Assembly: GCA_013388685.1 (NCBI GenBank)
Contig: JACAET010000021.1
Span: 1 to 37,021 of the forward strand
Source: Chloroflexota bacterium
GTDB lineage: Bacteria > Chloroflexota > Anaerolineae > Anaerolineales > Villigracilaceae
Direction of reading: 5' to 3'
DNA: 37,021 bases
The position numbers were made by a program, and so were the translations under genes. Positions 23,795-31,725 of the stretch are shown in pieces. The notes beneath the pieces were generated by a model that was not told where the DNA came from, ran no database searches, and worked only from the letters and a program-made list of their open reading frames with translations. Position 1 is the first letter of the stretch, and each line of letters opens with the position of its first letter.

Positions 23795-24607
23795 ATGAAT
23801 TTTGTTGTGGAAGACCTGGGCATCATCGAATACGAGACCGCCCGGGAGTTGCAGAATCAATATGCGGCAGAGATCGCAGAAAACAAACGCGCCCCCACCC
23901 TGTTACTGCTGGAACATCCGCACATGTACACCTTTGGGCGGCGCGGCAAACTGGAAAACCTGTTATGGGGCGAGGCGCAACTCCGCGAAATGGGCATTGC
24001 CATCCATTGGGTGGACCGTGGCGGCGACGTGACCTATCATGGACCGGGGCAGTTGGTGGGGTATCCGTTAATTCCGCTCACTCCTCTCCGTCTCCCCTCA
24101 ACTTCACAGAAAATAGGGGGAGAGAAAGAGGGGGGGGCGATGCGCATTCCCCATGCAGATTACGTCGGTTACGTGCGTACTCTGGAGAATGTCATCATCA
24201 CCGCACTGGCACGGCTGGGGGTGGTCTCCGGTCAGCGGCAGGGACTCACCGGCGTGTGGATTCAAGCCGATGTGCATTCGCGCTGTCCGCGCTGTTCACC
24301 CGAAGACCGTAAAAAGCCCGCCAAAATTGCGGCAATCGGCGTCAAAGTGGATGCGCGCGGCATCTCGCGTCACGGCTTTGCCCTGAATGTAAACCCCGAT
24401 ATGGAATACTGGAACGGCATCATCGCCTGCGGGTTGCAGGAGGAACCCGTTGTCTCGCTGGCAGATTTGTTCCCCCAACCGCCTTCGATGGAACGGGTCA
24501 AAACGGAGGTGGTGAAGGCGTTCGGGGAGGTGTTTGGCGGTGTTGTGCCGGATGGAGCGAAACATTTCCATGCCGGTGACGGAGACTTTGCGTTCCACTT
24601 GGAGTGA
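23795..24607 (+). CDS. lipB: Octanoyltransferase LipB
   Basis: A 270-aa enzyme that moves octanoyl groups from acyl carrier protein to lipoyl domains, the first step of lipoate synthesis. The signature RGGDVTYHGPGQLVGYPL is at residues 75-92, with the catalytic K177 (AKIAAIG) and C212 (ACGL). Two segments are longer than in E. coli LipB: about 20 residues at 93-120 and a CPRC-containing stretch at about 161-174. The DNA of the first is purine/pyrimidine-skewed with an internal inverted repeat, as if a small repeat had inserted in frame. The gene begins 21 nt after the DprE1-like gene. No lipA is adjacent. Confidence 0.93.
   Translation: MNFVVEDLGIIEYETARELQNQYAAEIAENKRAPTLLLLEHPHMYTFGRRGKLENLLWGEAQLREMGIAIHWVDRGGDVTYHGPGQLVGYPLIPLTPLRLPSTSQKIGGEKEGGAMRIPHADYVGYVRTLENVIITALARLGVVSGQRQGLTGVWIQADVHSRCPRCSPEDRKKPAKIAAIGVKVDARGISRHGFALNVNPDMEYWNGIIACGLQEEPVVSLADLFPQPPSMERVKTEVVKAFGEVFGGVVPDGAKHFHAGDGDFAFHLE
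24091..24123. repeat. Inverted repeat inside lipB
   Basis: TCTCCCC (24,091-24,097) and GGGGAGA (24,117-24,123) pair perfectly and flank 19 nt. It lies in the part of lipB that codes for extra residues compared with the family. Confidence 0.45.
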
Positions 24608-24687
24608 TGACCTGCCGCCTGAAACCGATGGGTGATTGCGAGGGGAAAATAGATTTGATACATTCCCATCTCACTCGAGGAGACAAC

Positions 24688-26424
24688 ATGGTTCGACAGC
24701 AGACCCGAATCAATCGCAGGGATTTTTTGAAGTTAATGGGCGCGTTCGCCGGCGCTTCGGCAGTGGTGACCGCCTGCGCGCCGAAGCAGGTTCCGGCTGC
24801 GGACCCGACGCGGGCGGCTCCCCTTCCTGTGGATATGACGGGCGCGCCGCCCGATCCGATTCTTCCGTCCGTCCCATTGGGCATCATTGCATTGAACCGC
24901 CTGGCATACGGTCCGCGCCCGGGCGATCTGGAAGTGTTCAATGCCTTGGGCTCGACGGACGAGGAACGATTGCGCGTCTATGTGGCGCAACAACTCGCCC
25001 CGGATTCGATCGACGACAGCGAATTCGAAGCGCGTTACGCCGCGGCAGGCTTCGAAACGTTGCACAAAACGCATGAGGAATTGTATTACGACCATATTGC
25101 CAACAATCCCTATGACTCGAACGACGATACGTACTGGGAGTGGTACAGCCAACCCGCCCGTGAGCTTGTGGATGCGACCTTTCTGCGCGCGGTCTACAGC
25201 AAAAAGCAACTCGTCGAAGTGCTGGCTGATTTCTGGCACAATCATTTCAACGTCTACTTCTGGCAGGATGAGGGCGTGCCGCTTTTGGTTTCGTACCATC
25301 GCGACGTATTGCGGAAGCACATGCTCGGCAACTTCCGTCAGATGCTCGAAGCGGTGGCGACTCATCCTTCCATGTTGTATTACCTGAATCAAAACAACTC
25401 TTCCGACGCAGGTCCGAACGAAAACTTTGCGCGCGAACTCTTCGAACTGCACACACTGGGGGCGGAGAATTACTTCGGCGTGCGCGACCCGAACACCATC
25501 CCCAAGGACGCCAACGGCATCGCCATCGGCTACGTGGATAACGACGTCTACGAAGCCGCGCGCGCCTTTACCGGCTGGCGTGTGGACGACGACATTTACG
25601 AATACGAAGACGGCGTCGAGAAGACCGGACGTTTTCTGTATTACAAACCCTGGCATGACCGTTTCAACAAACTGATTTTGGGACGTTATATTCCCGCCGA
25701 CCAGCCGGATATGCAGGACGGGCGCGACGTGCTGGACCTGCTGGCGAATCATCCCGGCACGGCGCGCTTCATTGCGCGCAAACTTGCCCGCCGCTTCATC
25801 GCGGACGTTCCGCCTGAGTCCGTCGTGGAGGCGGCCGCCTCCGTCTTCCTGGAGTACCGCAACGAGCCCGATCAATTGAAACGCGTGGTGGAGACCATTC
25901 TGCTCTCGCCCGAATTCAAGCAGACCTGGGGAGCCAAGATCAAACGTCCCATCGAAGCCGCCATCTCGATGATGCGCGCCCTCAACACAGACTTCACCAG
26001 ATTGCCCGGCGGCATCCCTTGGATGTGTTCGATGATGGGGCAAGCCTTGTTCGAGCGGCGCCCGCCGGACGGCTACCCCGATGTGAAGGAGGCGTGGGCG
26101 AATTCCATGTCGTTACTGTATCGCTGGAACTTTGCCGTTGCCATCGCGGAAAACTGGATGGACGACGAGGAACAGAAACGCGTCATCCGCACCGACATCC
26201 TGGGGCAGACGCCCGCGCAACTCCGCACCGCCGAAGCCCTTGCCGATTATTGGATTCCCCGCATCCTCAATCGTCCCCTGTCCGGCCCGGATCGGCAGGC
26301 GGTGATCGCGGTCATGGCGCAAGAGTATGATCCGCGGGACGAACTGCCGCAGGATCATATTGACTGGATTTTGCCCGCCATGGTCGAAGTGATTCTGATG
26401 AGTCCCGATTTTCAGTGGAAATAA
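24688..26424 (+). CDS. DUF1800 protein, Tat-exported lipoprotein
   Basis: A 578-aa protein with a twin-arginine signal (RINRRDFLKLMGAFAGASAV) ending in a lipobox (VTAC, Cys30), so it is exported folded and lipid-anchored. The rest is a DUF1800 protein: FWHNHFNVYF, HPSMLYYLNQNNS, NENFARELFELHTLG and ARAFTGWR are typical. The family is almost always next to a DUF1501 gene, as here (50 nt downstream); the pair's biochemical role is not established. The ATG at 24,688 has AGGAG 8 nt upstream. Tat export suggests a metal or cofactor loaded in the cytoplasm. Confidence 0.9.
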   Translation: MVRQQTRINRRDFLKLMGAFAGASAVVTACAPKQVPAADPTRAAPLPVDMTGAPPDPILPSVPLGIIALNRLAYGPRPGDLEVFNALGSTDEERLRVYVAQQLAPDSIDDSEFEARYAAAGFETLHKTHEELYYDHIANNPYDSNDDTYWEWYSQPARELVDATFLRAVYSKKQLVEVLADFWHNHFNVYFWQDEGVPLLVSYHRDVLRKHMLGNFRQMLEAVATHPSMLYYLNQNNSSDAGPNENFARELFELHTLGAENYFGVRDPNTIPKDANGIAIGYVDNDVYEAARAFTGWRVDDDIYEYEDGVEKTGRFLYYKPWHDRFNKLILGRYIPADQPDMQDGRDVLDLLANHPGTARFIARKLARRFIADVPPESVVEAAASVFLEYRNEPDQLKRVVETILLSPEFKQTWGAKIKRPIEAAISMMRALNTDFTRLPGGIPWMCSMMGQALFERRPPDGYPDVKEAWANSMSLLYRWNFAVAIAENWMDDEEQKRVIRTDILGQTPAQLRTAEALADYWIPRILNRPLSGPDRQAVIAVMAQEYDPRDELPQDHIDWILPAMVEVILMSPDFQWK

Positions 26425-26474
26425 TTGTCCGCCTTTTCTTTTCCTTGGGGAAAGGGAGAGGCGAGGGAGAATCT

Positions 26475-27704
26475 ATGCCCGCACCAAGACTTTCACGACG
26501 CAATTTTCTGCAAGGATGTTCCGCCGCCATTGCCGGTCTGGCTGGCGCGCGGCTTACGAACGTTGCCTTCGCGCAATCGGACAGCCCTGCCGACACGCTG
26601 GTGGTCGTTTTTCTGCGCGGCGGCTGGGACGCGCTCAACGTCGTCCCGCCGATGGAGGGCGACGACCGCGGCTACTATGAGAACGCCCGCCCCGACATTC
26701 AGATTACCAATTTACTCCGGCTGGACGACCGCTTCGGATTCCACCCCGCGCTTGCCCCTCTCCATGAACTTTATCAACAAGGCAACATGGCAGTCATCCA
26801 CGCAGTAGGATTGGATTATGACACGCGCAGTCATTTCGACGCGATGGAATACATCGAACTCGGTACGCCCGGTTCCAAGAATGCCGCCTCCGGCTGGATC
26901 ACCCGTTACCTGCAAGGCACAGGAACATCTGCCATTTTGCCCGCCCTTTCCACATCCGGCGCGCCATCGTCCCTGCTGAATTACGTCCCGACTGTGAACT
27001 TGAACGATCCCGGCGACTTCTCGCAATGGGATAACGGTCTCGCGCAATCCCAGCAGGCGGCTTTGCGCCAAATGTACAATGGCGATACGCTTTTGCACCG
27101 CGCCGGGATGCGGACACTTCAATCCCTCGACATCGTCCACCCGCTGGTGGAACAGGACTATAAGCCCGCCAACGGCGCGTCGTACAACGACGACGAATTG
27201 AGCCATCAACTCAAAACGGTTGCCCGCATGATCAAACTGGACGCCGGCCTGCGCGTCGCCACAGTGGACTATGGCGGCTGGGATACGCATGAATATGAGA
27301 ACGATGGAAACGGCGGATACATTGCCGAACTGCTCGGTAACCTTGCGGCGGGGCTTTCCAATTTCTATCTCGATCTCGATTCGGGCTATACCGATCGTCT
27401 GTCCGTTGTTGTCATCAGCGAGTTTGGGCGGCGCCTCGTGCAGAACGAGGATTATGGCACCGACCACGGTCATGGCAATGTCATGTTCGCGCTGGGCGGC
27501 GGAGTCAACGGTGGACGGGTGTACGGCGCGTGGCCCGGTTTGCGCAACGATCAGTTATACGATCACGCCGACCTTGCCGTCACCACCGATTATCGCCAGG
27601 TGTTGAGCGAACTGCTTGCCCGGCGTTTGGGCAACGCCGATCCGGCGGCGGTCTTTCCCGGCTACGTCCCCTCGGGGGAACTGGGAATCTTCCACGCCAG
27701 TTGA
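26475..27704 (+). CDS. DUF1501 protein, Tat-exported
   Basis: A 409-aa exported protein. The twin-arginine signal RLSRRNFLQGCSAAIAGLAG is followed by an Ala-rich cleavage region (VAFAQ), so it is probably secreted and not lipidated. The DUF1501 body is related to the alkaline phosphatase/sulfatase fold: VVVFLRGGWDALNVVPP near the start, VDYGGWDTHE at about residue 265, and SEFGRR followed by GTDHGHGN, which hold candidate metal ligands. It is paired with DUF1800. The ATG at 26,475 has GAGGGAG 5 nt upstream. The substrate of the pair is unknown. Confidence 0.9.
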   Translation: MPAPRLSRRNFLQGCSAAIAGLAGARLTNVAFAQSDSPADTLVVVFLRGGWDALNVVPPMEGDDRGYYENARPDIQITNLLRLDDRFGFHPALAPLHELYQQGNMAVIHAVGLDYDTRSHFDAMEYIELGTPGSKNAASGWITRYLQGTGTSAILPALSTSGAPSSLLNYVPTVNLNDPGDFSQWDNGLAQSQQAALRQMYNGDTLLHRAGMRTLQSLDIVHPLVEQDYKPANGASYNDDELSHQLKTVARMIKLDAGLRVATVDYGGWDTHEYENDGNGGYIAELLGNLAAGLSNFYLDLDSGYTDRLSVVVISEFGRRLVQNEDYGTDHGHGNVMFALGGGVNGGRVYGAWPGLRNDQLYDHADLAVTTDYRQVLSELLARRLGNADPAAVFPGYVPSGELGIFHAS

Positions 27705-27724
27705 CGGTCTGAGACGCTTAAAAA

Positions 27725-27757
27725 AAGACATCACAAGGTAAAGCCTTGTGATGTCTT
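27725..27757. terminator. Bidirectional terminator (DUF1501 gene / ancestral tRNA-Pro)
   Basis: A perfect 14-bp stem (27,725-27,738 with 27,744-27,757) and a 5-nt loop. On the minus strand it is followed by a run of seven T, the stronger direction. It lies beside the left att site, where the 3' end of tRNA-Pro would have been before integration. Confidence 0.85.
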
Positions 27758-27759
27758 GC

Positions 27760-27811
<52 letters not shown>

Positions 27812-28202
27812 CGGGAAACCGATCACTCTTACCCTTTGGAATTATCGCCATAACGCCATAAAACTAGACTGGTAAAGCGGTTCTATTTTCAACGCGAACG
27901 CGGGACCCGTCAAGGTTTTTCACAGTCGGCGGATTTTCCTTTTGAGTTTGCCGCGTGGCGTGGCTCTGTTGACCTCTACGGTCCGTCAGGGCTTGCAGTA
28001 TGCCCGTTTTGTCCTGGGCTTTCCTGTGGTTTGATAGTTACTGATATGTCTCTTTCAATAAGTGATTAGGGGATTTACCCGCTGTCGGCTTATCCTGACA
28101 ACCGGATAGAGACACCCCGCCCCACTAATGCAAAGGTCCCGCCCGGGTATCCAGCGCGGGGTTACTGGACACACGGACGGGACCCACTCGCCCCCAGGAT
28201 GA
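27812..28202. other. Non-coding left end of the element, with a nested hairpin
   Basis: About 390 bp without a supportable gene. At 28,135-28,184 GGTCCCG (28,135-28,141) pairs with CGGGACC (28,178-28,184), and inside it TCCAG (28,150-28,154) pairs with CTGGA (28,165-28,169). It follows the last gene of the replication operon and may be a terminator, although the T-run is short. It could also be a packaging or recombination site. Confidence 0.5.
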
Positions 28203-28424
28203 TTACTTGTTATCGCTGTCGGCTAGGGCTTCGCGCATCTTCTCACCCAGATCGGCGGGAAGATACGCTAACCATTCCTCGACTGTGCGCTCTTTCCCAT
28301 CATGGCATAAGACCTTGCCGCGATCCCAGGCGGACCGGAAACGCTCGAGGGTCTTACTTGGTCGGTTGCTCGCGGCACGTAGCCGGGCTTGCATTTCGAC
28401 ATACTTAAGGCGGGCTTTGCTCAT
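28203..28424 (-). CDS. Small basic hypothetical protein of the element
   Basis: A 73-aa protein, not recognised. The N-terminal half is basic (MSKARLKYVEMQARLRAASN), the C-terminal half acidic and helical (VEEWLAYLPADLGEKMREAL). Its ATG overlaps the stop of the HTH gene by four bases (ATGA), which supports it as a real, translationally coupled gene. It is the last gene of the element's left operon. Confidence 0.6.
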   Translation of the reverse strand: MSKARLKYVEMQARLRAASNRPSKTLERFRSAWDRGKVLCHDGKERTVEEWLAYLPADLGEKMREALADSDNK

Positions 28425-28789
28425 TGTTCTAATTCCTTCTCGAGACGATCTAAGCGGTCTTCAAGGGTGACTGTCTCATGGAGTTTCGGAAAAGCCTGTA
28501 GGATTGTTTGGATAATCCGTAAGCGCTCCATCGGGGGAAGGTTCGCGGTCTTTAGCAAATTCCCTAACCCGTCCACACTCTCATTAAGCAAGTTCGATAG
28601 TTTGCGGGAGGCTTGACGTAACAGGTTGGCTTGCGCCTGGTCTAAGGCTTTGGCAAAAGCGTCATCACGCATCCAGCGGTAAAGCGTCCGCGGGGAGACG
28701 TTCGCGACTTCTGCGGCTTGCTCGAGGTTGGATCCGGTCAACAGGGCTGTAATGGCGATCTGTTGCCGGGGAGTGACATTATCAGTCAT
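28421..28789 (-). CDS. HTH protein resembling small terminase / phBC6A51-type proteins
   Basis: A 122-aa protein with an N-terminal helix-turn-helix (TPRQQIAITALLTGSNLEQA, then AEVANVSPRTLYRWMRD, about residues 6-42). A helical region (FAKALDQAQANLLRQASRKL) and a C-terminal coiled coil (LEDRLDRLEKELEQ) follow. This is the layout of phage small-terminase-like and phBC6A51-type proteins, which recognise DNA for packaging or regulation. There is no large terminase nearby. In phage satellites a lone small terminase redirects helper packaging; that role here is only a possibility. A DNA-binding regulator is the alternative. Confidence 0.6.
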   Translation of the reverse strand: MTDNVTPRQQIAITALLTGSNLEQAAEVANVSPRTLYRWMRDDAFAKALDQAQANLLRQASRKLSNLLNESVDGLGNLLKTANLPPMERLRIIQTILQAFPKLHETVTLEDRLDRLEKELEQ

Positions 28790-28833
28790 AAGCGGACACC
28801 CTACAGGCTTATTCGAATAACTCCATAGAAACG

Positions 28834-29409
28834 CTACAGCGACGTGCCGACGATGGTAGTGCGTTTCTCGCGGTCGGCTGTCCCCTGGACTACTGCCGAC
28901 TTCAACAACTCCGCCCGGATCCCCGTCCAGGCGTTCTCAAACTCTTTCGGGTCCCCGCCCTGGGCGATCCACACCCGCAAGGCGGATTGCTTGCGTTTCG
29001 CGTCGATCTCCGCCGCTTTGCTTGTCCGCTTTGCGTTCTCAGCGTCCGCTCGCTCCTGGGCGGCTTTTTCAGCATCCGCGAGCCGACGCTCTGCTAATGC
29101 TTCGCTCCGGGTGGCTGTGGTTTTAACCTGGGCAAGTTCCTTCTCGAGGTCGGCAAATTCCAGCCCCTTCCCCTTGCGAGCTTCGATCTGTGCGGTCAAG
29201 TGGTCGATCCGCTTCTGGTTGTCCTGCTTGACCTTTTCAAGATGGTCTTTCAAGTATTCTGTGTTCATGTTTCCTGTGTTCCTTTCAGTTTGGTTTGATA
29301 AAACGATCTCCGCGCGGACCTGCTCCAAAACTGGAATGATCCGACGGCGTAGTTCCTGGGCTTGTTCTTTCGTCAGTCCTTCAAAGAGTTTCAAGATTTC
29401 GCTACTCAT
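28834..29409 (-). CDS. Coiled-coil protein of the element
   Basis: A 191-aa highly charged, helical protein. Residues of about 55-150 form a long coiled coil (DHLEKVKQDNQKRIDHLTAQ, then ELAQVKTTATRSEALAERRL). The C-terminus (LRVWIAQGGDPKEFENAWTG) is a more compact unit. The frame is open further upstream, but the ATG at 29,409 overlaps the previous stop (ATGA) and has a GGGA site, so it is preferred. Not recognised as a family; it could be a structural or replication accessory protein. Confidence 0.65.
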   Translation of the reverse strand: MSSEILKLFEGLTKEQAQELRRRIIPVLEQVRAEIVLSNQTERNTGNMNTEYLKDHLEKVKQDNQKRIDHLTAQIEARKGKGLEFADLEKELAQVKTTATRSEALAERRLADAEKAAQERADAENAKRTSKAAEIDAKRKQSALRVWIAQGGDPKEFENAWTGIRAELLKSAVVQGTADREKRTTIVGTSL

Positions 29410-29702
29410 TGCGTTTCCCTTTCGCTTTGGTTTCGGCTTTTCCAGCCCGTCCACTTGTTGGTTTTGGCTTTTCCTACCCGTCCACTTGTCAATTCTTCGA
29501 ACGGGTCCGCGAATGGGATACCCGCCGCGTCCGCCCAAAAACCGAAGTTCTCACCGGTCAACCAAAGTATCGCATCAAGTGAGACAAGCGGGTCTTTGTC
29601 TTTGGCTTCATCCACAGCATGTAAACAGACGCTCACGGCTAACTGTCGGAGGTTCTCATCCGGGACATCCTCACCGATCACTGGTTTCTTGCGCTTGCTC
29701 AT
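29406..29702 (-). CDS. Hypothetical protein of the element
   Basis: A 98-aa protein of unknown function. Start and stop both overlap neighbouring genes by ATGA, which strongly supports it. The N-terminal 75 residues look globular (LRQLAVSVCLHAVDEAKDKD, LDAILWLTGENFGFWADAAG), and the C-terminus is basic and Trp-rich (TNKWTGWKSRN). The nucleotides at about 29,436-29,490 hold two near-identical tandem segments (each with a TTGGTTTTGGCTTTTCC-like or GGTTTCGGCTTTTCCAGCCC pattern), so this end may have grown by duplication. Confidence 0.6.
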   Translation of the reverse strand: MSKRKKPVIGEDVPDENLRQLAVSVCLHAVDEAKDKDPLVSLDAILWLTGENFGFWADAAGIPFADPFEELTSGRVGKAKTNKWTGWKSRNQSERETQ

Positions 29703-29893
29703 ATGCTCCTCTCTGAATTGCGGGACCGTTCGCCCTGGTCATAGCCCTTTGTATAGGCTTCTTGCGCCCGCTTTGAACGATGTTTTACGCGCGGGCGGTT
29801 GTGGTAACCATCGGAAAAACCTTGCAGGTAGTACGCTCCTGCTGTTGTGCGTGCTTTGAATAGGATAGGTTCTTTTTCTTCCTGGTAATTCAT
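29699..29893 (-). CDS. Small hypothetical protein of the element
   Basis: A 64-aa basic protein (MNYQEEKEPILFKARTTAGA, then YYLQGFSDGYHNRPRVKHRS). Its ATG at 29,893 overlaps the stop of the primase gene, and its stop overlaps the next start, so it sits in a chain of ATGA couplings. The GFSDGY and KGYDQGERSR segments look like a short internal repeat. Function unknown. Confidence 0.55.
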   Translation of the reverse strand: MNYQEEKEPILFKARTTAGAYYLQGFSDGYHNRPRVKHRSKRAQEAYTKGYDQGERSRNSERSI

Positions 29894-31548
29894 GAGTACC
29901 TCGAAATATGCCAACGGGTTAACCTGTTTACATGCCTTTCACGCTCGATCCTGTGGGCTTCTTTGCGGGATGCGCTCTTGCTCGAACCGTTGTTCCAGAA
30001 TAGAGACATGCTCTGCAAACTGGCATCCGTTCGAGGCTCGCCATAGATAAGCCCATCTCCGGCGCGTGTTGCCAGTCCTGCCGACTGCAAGCGTTTCAGG
30101 GCGGAGTAGACAGACGAACGGGGCAAGCCTGTTCCGGTGGCGATCTCGCCGGCGTTCCTGGAAGGATTGTCTAGGAGATACTTCCAGACATGCCACGCCA
30201 CAAGCCCCAATTTCCCGAAAACGTCCTGCTCAGCCTGTGTTTTTGGGTTGTCCAAATTCCGTACACTACAACTACCCGTTGTGTATAGTGTACGGAATTT
30301 GGACAACCCCACGAAACGATAAACCCCGATGCGTTCATCGGTCTTTACACGTTGAATGAGTTTGGCTGTGACAAGGTCCTGCAAGGCTGTTGGGATGGTG
30401 TCCTTGTTCATATTGGCGAGTTCTGCAAGTTCCCGAATGGTCGCCCGCCACGTCTCACGCCCGTCAAGCCTGGAACGTTCTACACAGGCAAGGTACACCG
30501 CTCGCCGGGTATTGGCTTTACGCCCGAACGTCCCGCGCCAATCGAAGGATCCGGCGAAGTCTTTGGCGCGTTGCCAGATACGCACTTTCCGCGCCGGCTC
30601 CTGATCCTTGCTGTTAGCGTTCTTCGACTTCTCCTCTTCTTCGCGGAAGACCTTCGGTATAGTACGATCTTTGCTGTAAGCGTGTTTCACAAGGACCGAG
30701 GCTTCGTCATCGGGCAATCCAGCCCGCCGCGCCGCATCCAGTATCACTGTTTCGGCTTCGTGATATTCGCGTCCGTTCGCTTTCATGTCACAGGCAAGGG
30801 CGAATAACCTGGTATTACGCTCGCCTTCGGATAACTCCCTGCCGAATGTCTCACGGTTGTCGTAGGACAATACCGCCGCCCATTGTGGAAGTCCGAATAA
30901 CTCCGGTTCCTGCCATTGCCGGCGGGCTTTACGAGCAAGTGTCACCCCCAACCATTCAAGGACGGCGATGCTCACCGCCGGGATGGTCTCACGCGGAGGT
31001 AAACAAAAGCGCGGCTCCGGGGTTGCCCACTGGTACAGGATGCCCGATGGATGAATGGAGGGCGGCATGACTACCAGATGAAGGTTACCCCAAACTTGAA
31101 CGTCTTTGACGTTGCTCTTGCTCTGGTTCGCCGCTTCCCCTTCGAGGATCCGTAACAGGTATGCCCCTCCCCTGCTTCCAGTAATCGCCCAAAATGGAAT
31201 GGCGCGGGCGGTCAATTCCTGCCCGATCTGCTTGAATGACTGTTGACTATCACAGTCCAACGCTAGCAGGTTTCCAGACGTGCGCCCCATGATTACGCCA
31301 ATATTGTGACGCTTGAATAACTCAGTGATGTCTTCCTGCCCCTTGTGTTTGCAGGTCACGTCGCAATGATGCAAGCGGGCTGTGAAGTACGGCTTAAGGA
31401 TAAATGGCTTCTTTTCGTGCCGCTTCAATGGGATGACATTGAACCCGCGTTCGTATAAATCAAGCGCGGTTTGTTGAACATCACTCAAAACCCTGGGTGA
31501 CGTTTCAAGCCTTACCATTTCCTGTAACTGTAATTCGTTCGCGTTCAT
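29890..31548 (-). CDS. Primase-polymerase replication protein with winged-helix domains
   Basis: A 552-aa replication protein. Residues of about 22-205 are a bifunctional primase/polymerase domain (LYERGFNVIPL, GVIMGRTSGNLLALDCD with D98 and D100, SRGGAYLL, VVMPPSIHPSGILYQW). Residues 236-293 look like a PriCT-type helical domain (LSEGERNTRLFALACDMKAN). Two winged-helix segments follow (about 345-412 and 446-503). There is no helicase domain, so it would need a host or helper helicase. The residue at the usual second active-site His is Tyr130. The ATG at 31,548 is preferred to a TTG at 31,560. A perfect 24-bp inverted repeat lies in the codons for residues 414-435, between the winged helices. 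This is the lead gene of a coupled operon. Confidence 0.85.
   Translation of the reverse strand: MNANELQLQEMVRLETSPRVLSDVQQTALDLYERGFNVIPLKRHEKKPFILKPYFTARLHHCDVTCKHKGQEDITELFKRHNIGVIMGRTSGNLLALDCDSQQSFKQIGQELTARAIPFWAITGSRGGAYLLRILEGEAANQSKSNVKDVQVWGNLHLVVMPPSIHPSGILYQWATPEPRFCLPPRETIPAVSIAVLEWLGVTLARKARRQWQEPELFGLPQWAAVLSYDNRETFGRELSEGERNTRLFALACDMKANGREYHEAETVILDAARRAGLPDDEASVLVKHAYSKDRTIPKVFREEEEKSKNANSKDQEPARKVRIWQRAKDFAGSFDWRGTFGRKANTRRAVYLACVERSRLDGRETWRATIRELAELANMNKDTIPTALQDLVTAKLIQRVKTDERIGVYRFVGLSKFRTLYTTGSCSVRNLDNPKTQAEQDVFGKLGLVAWHVWKYLLDNPSRNAGEIATGTGLPRSSVYSALKRLQSAGLATRAGDGLIYGEPRTDASLQSMSLFWNNGSSKSASRKEAHRIERERHVNRLTRWHISRYS
30245..30309. repeat. Perfect 24-bp inverted repeat within the primase gene
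   Basis: Arms 30,245-30,268 and 30,286-30,309 are exact reverse complements, with a 17-nt spacer that can itself pair (CAAC 30,269-30,272 with GTTG 30,278-30,281). The arms include CCAAATTCCGTACACTA. It could extrude as a cruciform or form an mRNA hairpin, and is a candidate replication origin or self-regulatory site. Confidence 0.9.
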
Positions 31549-31725
31549 AGACTTATCCAAATAAAACGATAGTCAACCGCCGACGCCAATACGAAAAAAA
31601 GTTGCAGAAGCGTAACCGCAACGGATAGAGACGCATCACCCACAAAAACAAAAGGCGGTTGCGAACATACAAGCGCAAACAGTAAAGGCGGATTGCCAAG
31701 TCACAACGAAGGCGAAACATTGTGT
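31549..31725. other. Leader region before the primase gene
   Basis: About 175 bp without a gene. It is A/C-rich on the plus strand and holds two direct copies of AAAGGCGG followed by a TTGC-type sequence (about 31,651 and 31,684), 33 bp apart. These could be iterons but two copies prove little. No convincing promoter is seen. Confidence 0.35.

Noticed and set aside
22295..23860. 521-aa minus-strand ORF opposite the DprE1-like gene
   Set aside because: Its protein has no recognisable motifs and it is the mirror of a clear flavoenzyme; high GC leaves antisense frames open.
24733..26043. 436-aa minus-strand ORF opposite the DUF1800 gene
   Set aside because: Antisense shadow; the plus-strand frame has a Tat signal and family motifs.
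27812..27860. Remnant of a second tRNA beyond attL
   Set aside because: Past the 50-bp repeat the sequence does not complete a cloverleaf; only the shared 3' part is tRNA-like.
28079..28225. Direct repeat CGCTGTCGGCT (two copies) as iterons
   Set aside because: Only two 11-bp copies, one inside a coding end; too little to support an origin.
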